This document shows, piece after piece, positions 7,338 to 15,107 of a stretch of DNA of 27,820 nt. Position 1 is the stretch's first letter, and each line of letters opens with the position of its first letter. Both the position numbers and the translations under genes were made by a program. The DNA comes from Candidatus Enterococcus ferrettii (lineage in GTDB: Bacteria > Bacillota > Bacilli > Lactobacillales > Enterococcaceae): the NCBI RefSeq assembly GCF_017377655.1, contig NZ_JAFREL010000001.1:1-27820 (forward strand), given 5' to 3'. The notes beneath the pieces are model-generated. The model was not told where the DNA came from, made no database searches, and was given only the letters and a program-made list of their open reading frames with translations.

Positions 7338-7820
7338 TTGTCTGAAATTACAATCACCCCGTTTAAAAAGCAGTATGAAAGCGAAGTTGTCGACCTGATT
7401 ATTTCGATCCAGAATGATTTTGGCGTTGACGTTACATTAGAAGACCAACCCGATTTGTTGCAAATCGAGGAAGAATATATCCATACCGGCGGCAATTTTT
7501 GGGTTGCATTATCTGAGAATCATGTGGTGGGGACGATTGCTTTAGTTAAGCTGGAAAATGGCAATGGAGCAATCAAAAAGATGTTTGCGGCACCGGCTTT
7601 CCGTGGCGAAAAGCAATTAGGGAAAAAACTGCTGGATACACTGATTTCTTACTGCAAAGATCAAGGGTATAAAGAGCTTTATTTAGGTACCGTGAATGTT
7701 CTAATTGCCGCACAAAAATTCTATAAAAAGAATGGGTTTGTTGAATGTTCGAAGGCTGACATGCCCAAAGACTATCACATAATGGATGTCGATAACGTCT
7801 TCTTCAAAAAAACGATCTGA
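7338..7820 (+). CDS. GNAT-family N-acetyltransferase
   Basis: A 160-residue protein with the GNAT fold, which transfers an acetyl group from acetyl-CoA to an amine. Recognisable parts are the strand FWVALSENHVVGTIALV, the strand IKKMFAAPAFRG followed by the acetyl-CoA pyrophosphate loop (RGEKQLGKKLLDTL), and the C-terminal LYLGTVNVLIAAQKFYKKNGFVEC. Length is typical. Translation starts at a TTG seven bases after AAAGGAGG. The substrate is unknown. It follows the transporter by 84 bases; a TATACT at 7303-7308 suggests a separate promoter, though no convincing -35 box is seen. Confidence 0.85.
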   Translation: MSEITITPFKKQYESEVVDLIISIQNDFGVDVTLEDQPDLLQIEEEYIHTGGNFWVALSENHVVGTIALVKLENGNGAIKKMFAAPAFRGEKQLGKKLLDTLISYCKDQGYKELYLGTVNVLIAAQKFYKKNGFVECSKADMPKDYHIMDVDNVFFKKTI

Positions 7821-7989
7821 TTAACAAAAAAGGTAGCATCGATAAACTTTAGGAGCCGCTGACTAGCATTTACTTGCAGTAATGTATTGGATAAAATAGC
7901 TATTTTTTTAGTTATCTTATTCAAAGGTGTGGCTGATTAAAGAACCTGTTAGAAGCTGATTTAATGATCATTTTATTTTTTAACAGATA

Positions 7990-8019
7990 AGAGCAAGCGC
8001 ACGCGTTTGTTCTTTTTTT
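7990..8019 (+). terminator. Rho-independent terminator before the PTS operon
   Basis: A 10-bp stem (AGAGCAAGCG with CGTTTGTTCT, including G-U pairs) around a 4-base loop, followed by seven T. The remainder of 7821-7989 contains only a weak AT-rich palindrome with a T-run (AATAGCTATT near 7897) and no gene. Confidence 0.75.
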
Positions 8020-8097
8020 ATGGCTTGAAAAGAGACACGCCGCAGGCTTCGGTACAATGAAATTAATTTTTGAAACGTATTTTGTACTGAACGACAA

Positions 8098-8126
8098 TCG
8101 AAAATGAATCGTTTTCATCCTATACT
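8098..8126 (+). promoter_or_regulatory. Promoter region of the PTS operon
   Basis: TATACT at 8121-8126 is a good -10. The -35 region is weak and is covered by a short inverted repeat (GAAAA, seven bases, TTTTC), a possible operator. The repeat resembles a catabolite-responsive element but is one base short in spacing, so I do not call it one. Confidence 0.4.
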
Positions 8127-8146
8127 AAAGTCAGGAGGTGGCGGAG

Positions 8147-10171
8147 ATGAATTACAAATTGAGTTATCTCCTATCCCAAAAACCCGATTGCTTGATTACA
8201 CTGGACCAAGCGCAAACTCAGACAGGCCTGTCTGCCAAAGAAGTTCAGCAGCAATTAGGGGAATTGCAAACAAGCAAGCAAAAAACGAAAAGGACTTCTG
8301 CAGGAGCCTTTTACGTGCCGAAGATTTCGGCGAAGCAATGGGCCAGCTGGTTAACCCATGAGAATGAAGTCATTTATTCTGAGGAAGAACGGCGCGCCTT
8401 AATTTATTTGTTAAGCTACTCGCAATTTGAAGTGCTCTCCTTGTTTCATTTTCAGGATTTTCTAGAAATCTCAAAGGGTACTGCGATTGCCGATATCAAA
8501 AAACTACGTAATGAATTATCTGACTTTGATATTCGCTTGGAGTACACACGGAAAACGGGTTTTCTAATTGAAGGAGAAGAGGCAAGTGCGCGACGCTTGG
8601 CCAAAAACTTTGTCGCTGAGCTGCTGCAAAGCAATACCGGGAAATTTGGCCTGCTGCATTGGATCAATCAGCAAAATCTAGACAGGTATGCTAGCTGGCG
8701 GGATACGATCCAGGAGCAAACCAAGAAAGCTGGACTAGAAATTGTACCTAGTCGAATTGATGAGGTTGCTCTGTTCTTGGCTTTCTCGGCAGATCGAATG
8801 ATCACTCGTCCACTACAAAAGCTAGAAGATGTTGACTTGATGTGTTCCTTAACAGCTTATCAAGCAGGCCAGCTGATATACCAGCAATTCTTTACTGATA
8901 ACAATCAAAACGAAGCAGCTTATTTAACCATTATTTTGATGACCATAGTACAAGGAGAAATTCAGGATATCCAATTGGATCAGCTGCTGAGCTGCTCTGC
9001 TGAAATTATTCATCGGATGGAAAACCTGTCAGCAATCGAATTTTCTAATTTTCGAGAGCTGCTGATGAACCTGTTTTATCATCTAGTACCAGCCTATTTT
9101 CGGATCAAATACGGCTTTTATCTACCGAATGTTCTAATAGGCAATATCCAAATGGAATATGCGGAAATTTATCGTTTTACCAAGGATGCCTTGTTACCGT
9201 TGGAGAAATTGACTGGTGAAACAATTCCAGAAGAAGAAGTGGGCTTCTTTTCTATTCTGTTTGGTGGCGAAATAGCTCGTCAAAAGGAAGAAGCGGCACA
9301 GGAAGAAGTTCGAGCCCTGATTGTTTGTCCGAACGGTATTAGCTCCTCCCTGATTTTACAGACCGAGCTAAAGAAAATATTTCCCACCATTCACTTTGAG
9401 GAAGCGAGTTCAGTCGATCAGCTGCAAAGTATCTCAGAAGAAAGCTACGACGTTATATTTTCTACGATTCAAGTAGAAACTGCGAAACGGGCCTACCTAG
9501 TGAAACCACTCATGTCACAGCTAGAAAAGAACCAATTGATCAATCGCGTTCAACAGGAGCTATTGATTCCAGGCTTCTCATTGCCTAGTGCCGAAGAAAT
9601 CGTAGATGCGCTTTTGCCTTATATTACTGTCAAAAAAGGCGTGACTAAGGAAAAGCTGTACAAAACCTTAAATAAAAAAATGAATCGATTGATTGAAAAA
9701 AAGGAGGACCGCCGCCCAATGTTAACAGAACTTATAACCCCAGAGATGATTCAACTGAGCGATCAGCCGCTAGAATGGGAAGAGGCCATTCGCTTAACTG
9801 CCCAGCCGTTAGTGACTCAAGGGAAAATTGAGGACCAATACATCGACGCGATGATCAATAAAGTAAAGCAATACGGACCATTTATTCATATCGGAAAAGG
9901 GATTGCCTTGCCTCATGCCCGCCCGGAAGATGGCGTGAATGAATTAGGAATGTCGCTTTTGAAAGTCCAAGAACCAGTGTTGCTGGTAGATGATGAGAAG
10001 CATGCCATTCGATTATTTGTTTGTTTAGCTGCTGTCGACAACGAAGCACATTTGCGGGCATTATCCAGCTTAACCAAACTATTATCCAATAAAGAAAATC
10101 TAGAGAATTTGTTAAACGCAACAACTAAAGAAGAAATCTTATCAATTTTATCTAAAGGAGAGAATGAATAA
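8147..10171 (+). CDS. PRD-type transcriptional regulator with EIIB-like and EIIA domains
   Basis: A 674-residue regulator of the BglG/MtlR/UlaR-like class. In order: N-terminal helix-turn-helix regions (about 1-150), two PRD-like regions (about 170-375), an EIIB-like domain with Cys394 in VCPNGISSS, and a C-terminal type-2 EIIA domain with the phosphorylated His590 in ALPHARPEDGV. PRDs are phosphorylated by the PTS, so activity reports sugar availability. No separate EIIA gene lies in the operon, so this fused domain may also feed phosphate to the downstream EIIB. The start ATG at 8147 is eight bases after AGGAGG; a GTG at 8138 overlaps that site and is rejected. The stop overlaps the EIIB start by one base. 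Confidence 0.85.
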   Translation: MNYKLSYLLSQKPDCLITLDQAQTQTGLSAKEVQQQLGELQTSKQKTKRTSAGAFYVPKISAKQWASWLTHENEVIYSEEERRALIYLLSYSQFEVLSLFHFQDFLEISKGTAIADIKKLRNELSDFDIRLEYTRKTGFLIEGEEASARRLAKNFVAELLQSNTGKFGLLHWINQQNLDRYASWRDTIQEQTKKAGLEIVPSRIDEVALFLAFSADRMITRPLQKLEDVDLMCSLTAYQAGQLIYQQFFTDNNQNEAAYLTIILMTIVQGEIQDIQLDQLLSCSAEIIHRMENLSAIEFSNFRELLMNLFYHLVPAYFRIKYGFYLPNVLIGNIQMEYAEIYRFTKDALLPLEKLTGETIPEEEVGFFSILFGGEIARQKEEAAQEEVRALIVCPNGISSSLILQTELKKIFPTIHFEEASSVDQLQSISEESYDVIFSTIQVETAKRAYLVKPLMSQLEKNQLINRVQQELLIPGFSLPSAEEIVDALLPYITVKKGVTKEKLYKTLNKKMNRLIEKKEDRRPMLTELITPEMIQLSDQPLEWEEAIRLTAQPLVTQGKIEDQYIDAMINKVKQYGPFIHIGKGIALPHARPEDGVNELGMSLLKVQEPVLLVDDEKHAIRLFVCLAAVDNEAHLRALSSLTKLLSNKENLENLLNATTKEEILSILSKGENE

Positions 10172-10452
10172 TGAAATTTGCAGCAGTGTGCGGGTCCGGC
10201 TTAGGATCAAGCTTTATGGTAGAAATGAATATCAACACAGTATTGAAGGACTTGGGAGTCAACGATGTTGAGGTATCACACTATGATATGGGAAGTGCTT
10301 CTCCAGATTTGGCAGATGTCTTCTTTGTCGGCATCGACTTGGCGGACAGCGCGACACATTTGGGTGAAGTGGTTGTTCTAGACAGTATCATTGACATGGA
10401 TGAATTAAAAGAAAAAGTTCAAGCCGTTTGCGTAGAAAAAGGCTTGTTATAG
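10171..10452 (+). CDS. PTS EIIB component, ascorbate/SgaB type
   Basis: A 93-residue cytoplasmic phosphotransfer protein. The P-loop CGSGLGSS with active-site Cys7 follows the first beta strand, as in UlaB/SgaB, and the C-terminal VVVLDSIIDMDELKEKVQ is also typical. It takes phosphate from an EIIA and passes it to the sugar bound by EIIC. Its ATG overlaps the regulator stop (TAATG), and AAAGGAG lies just before, so the two are translationally coupled. A short hairpin separates it from the EIIC gene. Confidence 0.9.
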   Translation: MKFAAVCGSGLGSSFMVEMNINTVLKDLGVNDVEVSHYDMGSASPDLADVFFVGIDLADSATHLGEVVVLDSIIDMDELKEKVQAVCVEKGLL

Positions 10453-10459
10453 ACTCAAC

Positions 10460-10479
10460 GCCCTTTCCTAGGAGAGGGC
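10460..10479 (+). promoter_or_regulatory. Intercistronic hairpin between EIIB and EIIC
   Basis: GCCCTTTCC pairs with GGAGAGGGC (one G-U pair) around a minimal loop, with no T-run after it. It may be a processing or stability element that adjusts the ratio of EIIB to EIIC. Confidence 0.4.
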
Positions 10480-10511
10480 AAGACGGTTAACAAATAGGAG
10501 GAAAAAACAAA

Positions 10512-11876
10512 ATGAATGGAATTTTAGATTTACTAGTCGATATCGCTAGTACCCCGGCATTGTTGGTTGCCTTAATCGCCATTTTAGGAAATGTCCTGCA
10601 GAAAAAAGATTTAGCTTCCACAGTAAAAGGTGGAATCAAAACCTTTGTCGGCTTCTTAGTTGTAACGGCGGGGGCCGGTGTAGTTGAGAACTCCTTGGCA
10701 CCCTTTGGCGAAATGTTCCAAGCTGCCTTCAACATGCAAGGAGTTGTCCCGAATAATGAGGCGATCGTTGCCTTGGCCTTAACCACCTTTGGAACGTATA
10801 CCGCACTTATTATGCTGGTTGGTATGGCTTTCAACATTTTGATCGCCCGCATCACACGCTTCAAATATATCTATTTAACAGGTCATGCTACCCTATACAT
10901 GGCTTGTATGATCGCTGTAATTTTAAGTGTTACTGACATGAGCCCTGTACTGTTAGTATTGTTCGGTGGTCTGGCGTTAGGGTTAGCCAATACCATTTTC
11001 CCAGCAATTGCTCAGCCATTCACTCGTCAAATTACTAAAAATGATACGGTTGCCCTCGGACATACTGGTAACTTTGGCTATGCCTTGAGCGGTTTAATCG
11101 GAAAATACGTCGGCGACAAAGAAAAATCAACAGAAGACATCAACTTTCCAAAAGGGTTGTCTTTCTTACGTGATTCTACTGTAAGTATCACGATCACAAT
11201 GGCTGTCGTTTACGTAATCGTGGCTTTATTTGCTGGAAATGCCTTTGTGACTGAAAACTTAAGTAACGGCACGAACTATATTATCTATTCATTGCAGCAA
11301 GCAGGATCATTTGCGGCCGGCGTTTTCGTTATCCTAGCAGGTGTTCGTTTGATCTTAGCTGAAATTGTGCCTGCCTTCAAAGGGATCTCAGAAAAATTGG
11401 TACCAAATTCTATCCCAGCTTTGGACTGCCCAATCGTATTTCCATATGCGCCAAATGCTGTGTTGATTGGCTTTTTAACTAGCTTTGTTGGTGGAATTGT
11501 TAGTTTGGTTATCATGGTTGTCACTGGAACAACCGTAATTATCCCTGGTGTCGTACCTCATTTCTTCTGTGGTGCAACAGCCGGTGTTTACGGGAATGCG
11601 ACTGGTGGCTTGCGCGGCGCAGTAGTAGGTTCCTTTGTCCACGGTGTCATCATCAGCTTCATGCCAATTTTGTTAATGCCCGTTATGGGAGATCTGGGCT
11701 TCCAAGGCTCAACCTTCTCAGATACCGACTATGGTGTAACCGGCCTGTTCCTAGGAAACCTAGCGAACTTCGGGGGACAAATTGCGGCTATTGCTGGAAT
11801 TCTGGCAGTCTTAGCTGTTCTCATTGGTTTGACTGTCGCTTCAAAAGGGAAAAAATCAAAAGCAGTTTCTGAATAA
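10512..11876 (+). CDS. PTS EIIC component, SgaT/UlaA family
   Basis: A 454-residue permease with about ten or more hydrophobic segments, matching the length and pattern of the SgaT/UlaA ascorbate-type EIIC family. Typical stretches are the GHTGNFGYALSGLIG motif near residues 185-195, LDCPIVFPYAPNAVLIGFL around 297, and PHFFCGATAGVYGNATGG around 350. It moves the sugar across the membrane while EIIB phosphorylates it. A clear AGGAGG precedes the ATG. The stop overlaps a potential ATG of the transketolase subunit, and all genes share one operon. The family transports L-ascorbate in E. coli, but many members carry other sugars, so ascorbate should not be assumed. Confidence 0.9.
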   Translation: MNGILDLLVDIASTPALLVALIAILGNVLQKKDLASTVKGGIKTFVGFLVVTAGAGVVENSLAPFGEMFQAAFNMQGVVPNNEAIVALALTTFGTYTALIMLVGMAFNILIARITRFKYIYLTGHATLYMACMIAVILSVTDMSPVLLVLFGGLALGLANTIFPAIAQPFTRQITKNDTVALGHTGNFGYALSGLIGKYVGDKEKSTEDINFPKGLSFLRDSTVSITITMAVVYVIVALFAGNAFVTENLSNGTNYIIYSLQQAGSFAAGVFVILAGVRLILAEIVPAFKGISEKLVPNSIPALDCPIVFPYAPNAVLIGFLTSFVGGIVSLVIMVVTGTTVIIPGVVPHFFCGATAGVYGNATGGLRGAVVGSFVHGVIISFMPILLMPVMGDLGFQGSTFSDTDYGVTGLFLGNLANFGGQIAAIAGILAVLAVLIGLTVASKGKKSKAVSE

Positions 11877-11893
11877 TGGAGGAAAAACACAAG

Positions 11894-12739
11894 ATGGAAA
11901 AAGATACGCTTGCTAAGCTAGAAGCACTTGCAGCTGAAATTCGCATCGACAGTATTGAAGCCATCCGCAGGGTAGGAGCCGGCCACATCGGCGGCTCCCT
12001 ATCGATTGCTGATTTGTTGGCTGTCTTATATGGAAAACAAATGAACTACGATCCAAAAAATCCCGAGTGGGAAGAGCGGGATCGCCTCGTCCTATCGAAG
12101 GGACATGCTGGACCAGCTTGGTACAGTGCACTTGCGGCAGTTGGTTTCTTTGATAAAGAATGGCTGGCTACCTTGAACGAAGGCGGCACTCGGCTGCCCT
12201 CTCACCCAGATCGGACGAAAACACCTGGAGTTGATGCTACTACTGGTTCGCTTGGTCAAGGGACATCAGTTGCAGCCGGAATCGCTACCGGTTTGAAGAT
12301 GCAAAAAAAAGACAGCTACGTTTATTTGATCGTCGGTGATGGTGAGTTGAACGAAGGTCAATGCTGGGAAGCATTCCAGTACTTAGCTCATTTCAAGTTA
12401 AGCAATTGCATTGTTATCATCGATGAAAATAAAAAGCAACTAGATGGCACGACAGTTGATATTTTGAATCCTTTTGATATCGCAGAGAAAATGCGTGCAT
12501 TCGGCTTCCATACAACTAAGGTGAAGGGTGACGACTTAGCGGCCATTGATGAAGCCATTGATCAATGCAAAGCGGTCACTGACCAAGCTGTTTGTATCGT
12601 ATTAGACACGATCAAAGGGCAAGGGGTCAAGTTCTTTGAAGAGATGGATGCCAATCACTCCGTGAAATTCGACAGTGAAGCAGTCCAAATCGCTACTGAC
12701 CAAGCCTTGCAGGAACTAAAAGCAAAGGAGCGTGCCTAG
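11894..12739 (+). CDS. Transketolase, N-terminal subunit
   Basis: A 281-residue protein equal to the thiamine-diphosphate-binding half of transketolase. The ThDP motif GDGELNEGQCWEAFQYLAHF, ending near DENKKQLDG, is intact, and the early part has GHIGGSLSIADLLAVLYG and RDRLVLSKGHAGPAWY. Split transketolases act as a complex of N and C subunits and move two-carbon units between ketose and aldose phosphates. I take the ATG at 11894, served by the GGAGG at 11878-11882; an earlier ATG at 11876, overlapping the EIIC stop, has no ribosome binding site. It sits immediately before the C subunit, with a common stop-start junction. Confidence 0.9.
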   Translation: MEKDTLAKLEALAAEIRIDSIEAIRRVGAGHIGGSLSIADLLAVLYGKQMNYDPKNPEWEERDRLVLSKGHAGPAWYSALAAVGFFDKEWLATLNEGGTRLPSHPDRTKTPGVDATTGSLGQGTSVAAGIATGLKMQKKDSYVYLIVGDGELNEGQCWEAFQYLAHFKLSNCIVIIDENKKQLDGTTVDILNPFDIAEKMRAFGFHTTKVKGDDLAAIDEAIDQCKAVTDQAVCIVLDTIKGQGVKFFEEMDANHSVKFDSEAVQIATDQALQELKAKERA

Positions 12740-13696
12740 ATGTTTACACTTGCAGAGAATAAAGAAGTTGGCAAAGAGCTGCGCGCGACCGTTGTTGATG
12801 CCTTGAAGGCGGTTATGGAAGAAAATGACAAAGTCGTTGCTTTAGATGCCGATTTAGGCGGTGCTAGCAAATGGACCGATATTGCTAAAACCAATCCGGA
12901 TCGTTTCATTAACGTTGGGATTGCTGAAGCCAACATGGTCGGCGTTGCCGCTGGCTTAAATTTAACTGGTTATACCCCATTTATCCATACCTTCGGGCCT
13001 TTCGCGACCCGACGAGTGTTGGATCAAATCTTCCTGTCAGGGGCATATTCGAAAAACACCATCAATATTTTTGGTTCAGATCCTGGTTTTGCCGCAGGGC
13101 ATAATGGCGGTACCCATACTACTTGGGAAGATGTTGCGTTACTGCGCGCGATTCCTGATATCGTCATCTGCGATGCAGCCGATGAAGTACAAATGGACTG
13201 GATCATCAAAAAATTTAGTAAAATGGCTGGTGTGCATTATGTCCGCGGTAACCGTAAAGGCGTACGTAATGTCTATGCACCAGGCTCTACCTTTGAAATT
13301 GGCAAAGGCAACCTACTACAAGAAGGATCAGACTACTTAATAGTAGCAACAGGACAATTAGTTTCCGAAGCGTTAGAAGTTGCTGAACAATTAGCAGCCA
13401 AAGGCGTGACCTGTGATGTAGTAGATATGTTTACTATTAAACCGTTAGATGAAGAGCTCTTGTTGGAACGTTTAATTGGTAAAAAAGGCGTCATCACCAT
13501 CGAAAATCATTCTATTACTGGCGGCTTAGGCAGTGCAGTAGCAGAAGTTATTGCTGATAACGGGCTGGCAATTCCGTTGAAACGAATCGGTGTGGATAAT
13601 CGCTTCGGCCAAGTAGGTACCCCAGAATTCTTGCAAGAAGAGTTTGGGTTAACGACGGGTAAAATGCTGAAGCAGTTAGCCAAATTTTTGAAGTAG
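12740..13696 (+). CDS. Transketolase, C-terminal subunit
   Basis: A 318-residue protein equal to the pyrimidine-binding plus C-terminal domains. It has the catalytic glutamate region NVGIAEANMVGVAAGLN, the segment TPFIHTFGPFATRRVLDQIF, and the C-terminal domain around IVATGQLVSEALEVAEQL and IENHSITGGLGSAVAEV. It begins directly after the stop of the N subunit with AAGGAG just upstream, so the two are made together. With no isomerase, epimerase or aldolase in the operon, the imported sugar phosphate is probably itself a transketolase substrate, that is, a ketose phosphate. This is inference from gene content. Confidence 0.9.
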   Translation: MFTLAENKEVGKELRATVVDALKAVMEENDKVVALDADLGGASKWTDIAKTNPDRFINVGIAEANMVGVAAGLNLTGYTPFIHTFGPFATRRVLDQIFLSGAYSKNTINIFGSDPGFAAGHNGGTHTTWEDVALLRAIPDIVICDAADEVQMDWIIKKFSKMAGVHYVRGNRKGVRNVYAPGSTFEIGKGNLLQEGSDYLIVATGQLVSEALEVAEQLAAKGVTCDVVDMFTIKPLDEELLLERLIGKKGVITIENHSITGGLGSAVAEVIADNGLAIPLKRIGVDNRFGQVGTPEFLQEEFGLTTGKMLKQLAKFLK

Positions 13697-13734
13697 CAAA
13701 GGTAAATATACGATCCGAAAATGATCAATGAGAG

Positions 13735-13782
13735 AAGACAGAAGCCAAAATTCCCTGCGGGATATAGGTTTCTGTCTTTTTT
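13735..13782 (+). terminator. Rho-independent terminator of the PTS/transketolase operon
   Basis: AAGACAGAAGCC pairs with GGTTTCTGTCTT (one G-U pair), followed by TTTTTT. The gap to the next gene (13783-13944) holds a TATAAT at 13917-13922 that may be the -10 of the antitoxin gene. Confidence 0.9.
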
Positions 13783-13944
13783 ATTTGCGTTAGTGTCACG
13801 TATAAGCGTTCGCTAAGTTCTTTGTTTAAAAAAATCAAGTTATAGATGCATCAACAACATTGGATGCTGTGGTATATGTATGATTAATTTGAGACAATCC
13901 AGTAGTCGAATTGTACTATAATACACATAAAGAGGTGATTTGAC

Positions 13945-14175
13945 ATGTTAATTGCAAGATCAAGACTGCAAGGAAACGCTGTTGTGATAACTCTACCGCC
14001 TAAAGATGGGAAAAAGCCAGAGCCAAATAAAGAGTACCTTGTTGAATACTCCAAAGACGGCACGATTCTGCTGATCCCTAAAATTACCGATCCATTTGCT
14101 GCCGCGACAATTGGTGAATTCTATGAAGAAGACAAATGGAGTGACATGCAGCCTGAAGGAAGAGAGCTCTCCTAA
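13945..14175 (+). CDS. PemI/MazE-like antitoxin without an intact toxin
   Basis: A 76-residue protein with the AbrB/MazE-type N-terminus IARSRLQGNAVVITLP, followed by PEPNKEYLVEYSKDGTILLI and the acidic tail DPFAAATIGEFYEEDKWSDM, ending PEGRELS. These are the hallmarks of PemI/MazE family antitoxins, which bind DNA through the N-terminus and wrap the toxin with the C-terminal tail. An AAGAGGTGAT site precedes the ATG. The partner toxin is expected to begin at the overlapping TAATG, but there the frame ends after six codons. The antitoxin is thus orphaned; it may still repress its promoter or neutralise a related toxin elsewhere. Confidence 0.75.
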   Translation: MLIARSRLQGNAVVITLPPKDGKKPEPNKEYLVEYSKDGTILLIPKITDPFAAATIGEFYEEDKWSDMQPEGRELS

Positions 14176-14195
14176 TGGAAGTGTTTTTCCAGTAA
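14175..14195 (+). pseudogene. Remnant start of the deleted PemK/MazF-like toxin gene
   Basis: The ATG that overlaps the antitoxin stop (TAATG) is the normal position for the toxin start, but the frame reads MEVFFQ and stops. No further PemK-like sequence follows, so most of the toxin gene has been lost or replaced by the type I locus. Confidence 0.35.
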
Positions 14196-14216
14196 AAACA
14201 TTCTGTTGTCAAAGAG

Positions 14217-14295
14217 CGAGATTCCACTACGCATATCACTTTCGCAGCAAAGAGCAAATCCACAGAAGCTCCTGTGAACGGGCCCGGTTCACAGG
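14217..14295 (+). ncRNA. Probable antisense antitoxin RNA region of the Fst locus
   Basis: In par-type systems a short antisense RNA runs toward the toxin mRNA and shares its terminator. Here a 9-bp stem (CCTGTGAAC at 14271-14279 and GTTCACAGG at 14287-14295, G/C-rich loop) lies beyond the toxin stop. On its far side, the segment 14217-14232 (CGAGATT then CTACGC) repeats the motif of the toxin 5' leader at 14440-14459 (CGAGGATT then CTACGC). The layout fits the pAD1-type architecture. The RNA ends and its promoter are inferred; no T-run follows the stem, and the best -35-like element (TTGTCA at 14206) has no clear -10. Confidence 0.45.
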
Positions 14296-14309
14296 TATCT
14301 GCTGTATCG

Positions 14310-14402
14310 TCATGGATCATGATCGTCCAGCCAATGGTTCACTAATGCGATGACCAATCCGACAAAAATCGGGGCTAAGATATACTGTACAAGAGAGTGC
14401 AT
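14310..14402 (-). CDS. fst: Fst-family type I toxin, 30 residues
   Basis: A 30-codon gene on the minus strand behind an ideal AGGAGGTGAT ribosome binding site. The peptide reads MHSLVQYILAPIFVGLVIAL followed by VNHWLDDHDP. The core APIFVGLV followed by a hydrophobic helix and a charged tail with an aspartate pair is diagnostic of Fst toxins, whose prototype is the par system of plasmid pAD1. Such peptides insert into the membrane and disturb the cell; translation is blocked by an antisense RNA. The exact repeat GGATCATGAT occurs both in the leader (14425-14434) and at the end of the coding region (14314-14323). It lies between an orphan antitoxin and the leftward gene set and would stabilise this region. 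Confidence 0.8.
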   Translation of the reverse strand: MHSLVQYILAPIFVGLVIALVNHWLDDHDP

Positions 14403-14424
14403 TTTATCACCTCCTCTCAGTACA

Positions 14425-14459
14425 GGATCATGATTCAGACGAGGATTGTCTACCTACGC
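14425..14459 (-). promoter_or_regulatory. 5' leader of the Fst mRNA with direct repeats
   Basis: The leader carries GGATCATGAT (plus-strand reading), repeated near the end of the coding region, and CGAGGATT plus CTACGC, repeated beyond the toxin stop. In known par loci such repeats pair between toxin mRNA and antisense RNA. I find no convincing -35/-10 pair for the toxin promoter. Confidence 0.4.
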
Positions 14460-14480
14460 TGGTAAATGATCAGATTAGTA

Positions 14481-15050
14481 TCAAGAAGGGGCGTCAGGCG
14501 GATCTTTTCGCTTCTGACGCTCTTTTTCTTTGGCTTTCCTCCGCTTTCGGCGTCGTACCAATTCCTTAACGACATCGTAAGGACTGCCAGCAGGTGGAGA
14601 GAAAGTCTTTTCTTCCTCTAAAGTTGTTGTTCCTTCAATAGATGGACAAGTAGTTGTAGTATCTTCAACCACCGTACCTTTCTCAGAAACTGAACGTAGT
14701 GCGTCGTGCACCTCACTTCTGATGGGTGAAGCTAAGGATACTTCAGGAACTTTTGGTGCTTCCTGCCAAGTACAACGAAGTGCTGTCAGCTGCTTCGGTT
14801 TTTCTTCTGGAACAGGCACTCCAAATAATTCATCGCCTTCAAAAATTGGTCTTTCGATAGTTTCTACATATTTGGCCTTCACCACTTCTTGGAATAGGCC
14901 AACGCCATCTTTTTCAAATAGATTCAAGCTGCTTAACAATTCCAATGATTCTTTGATTTCTTCCGGACTCTTTGTAGTATCCGGATCTTTAAAAGTAAAA
15001 TTATGCTTCTTGCCTTCGCTATTTAGGAAGGTGGAAACTAATCTGATCAT
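14481..15050 (-). CDS. DUF2922-like protein with a long variable C-terminal tail
   Basis: A 189-residue protein. The first 70 residues (MIRLVSTFLNSEGKKHNFTF, DPDTTKSPEEIKESLELL, FEKDGVGLFQEVVKAKYVET) match the DUF2922 pattern and closely resemble the 80-residue protein at 15605. After the shared ERPIFE segment a further 115 residues follow: a Pro/Glu- and Ser/Thr-rich stretch with no clear fold, then a strongly basic end (VRRRKRRKAKEKERQKRKD). The start ATG at 15050 has AAAGGAGT upstream; an earlier start at 15095 is rejected. It looks like a duplicated copy that gained a tail, perhaps for binding nucleic acid or the envelope. The role of DUF2922 is unknown. Confidence 0.55.
   Translation of the reverse strand: MIRLVSTFLNSEGKKHNFTFKDPDTTKSPEEIKESLELLSSLNLFEKDGVGLFQEVVKAKYVETIERPIFEGDELFGVPVPEEKPKQLTALRCTWQEAPKVPEVSLASPIRSEVHDALRSVSEKGTVVEDTTTTCPSIEGTTTLEEEKTFSPPAGSPYDVVKELVRRRKRRKAKEKERQKRKDPPDAPS
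14491..14530 (+). terminator. Hairpin with T-run inside the 3' end of the DUF2922-like gene
   Basis: GCGTCAG (14491-14497) pairs with CTGACGC (14514-14520), followed on the plus strand by TCTTTTTCTTT. It would stop rightward transcription coming from the antitoxin/Fst locus and forms part of the coding sequence of the leftward gene. On the minus strand the following bases (CCCCTTCTT) make a poor terminator. Confidence 0.5.
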
Positions 15051-15107
15051 TTTGTGACTCCTTTCGGTTTTTATTCGCGTAGGTGGGACAGACAATAAGT
15101 ATTATTT

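Noticed and set aside
8104..8117. Catabolite-responsive element (cre) before the PTS operon
   Set aside because: TGAATCGTTTTCA resembles cre, but the spacing between TG and CG is one base too short.
11876..11893. Earlier ATG for the N-terminal transketolase subunit, overlapping the EIIC stop
   Set aside because: No ribosome binding site precedes it, while GGAGG directly after it serves the ATG at 11894.
14196..14340. Continuing plus-strand frame after the PemK stump as a toxin
   Set aside because: The translation shows no PemK/MazF motif and overlaps the Fst locus repeats and terminator stem.
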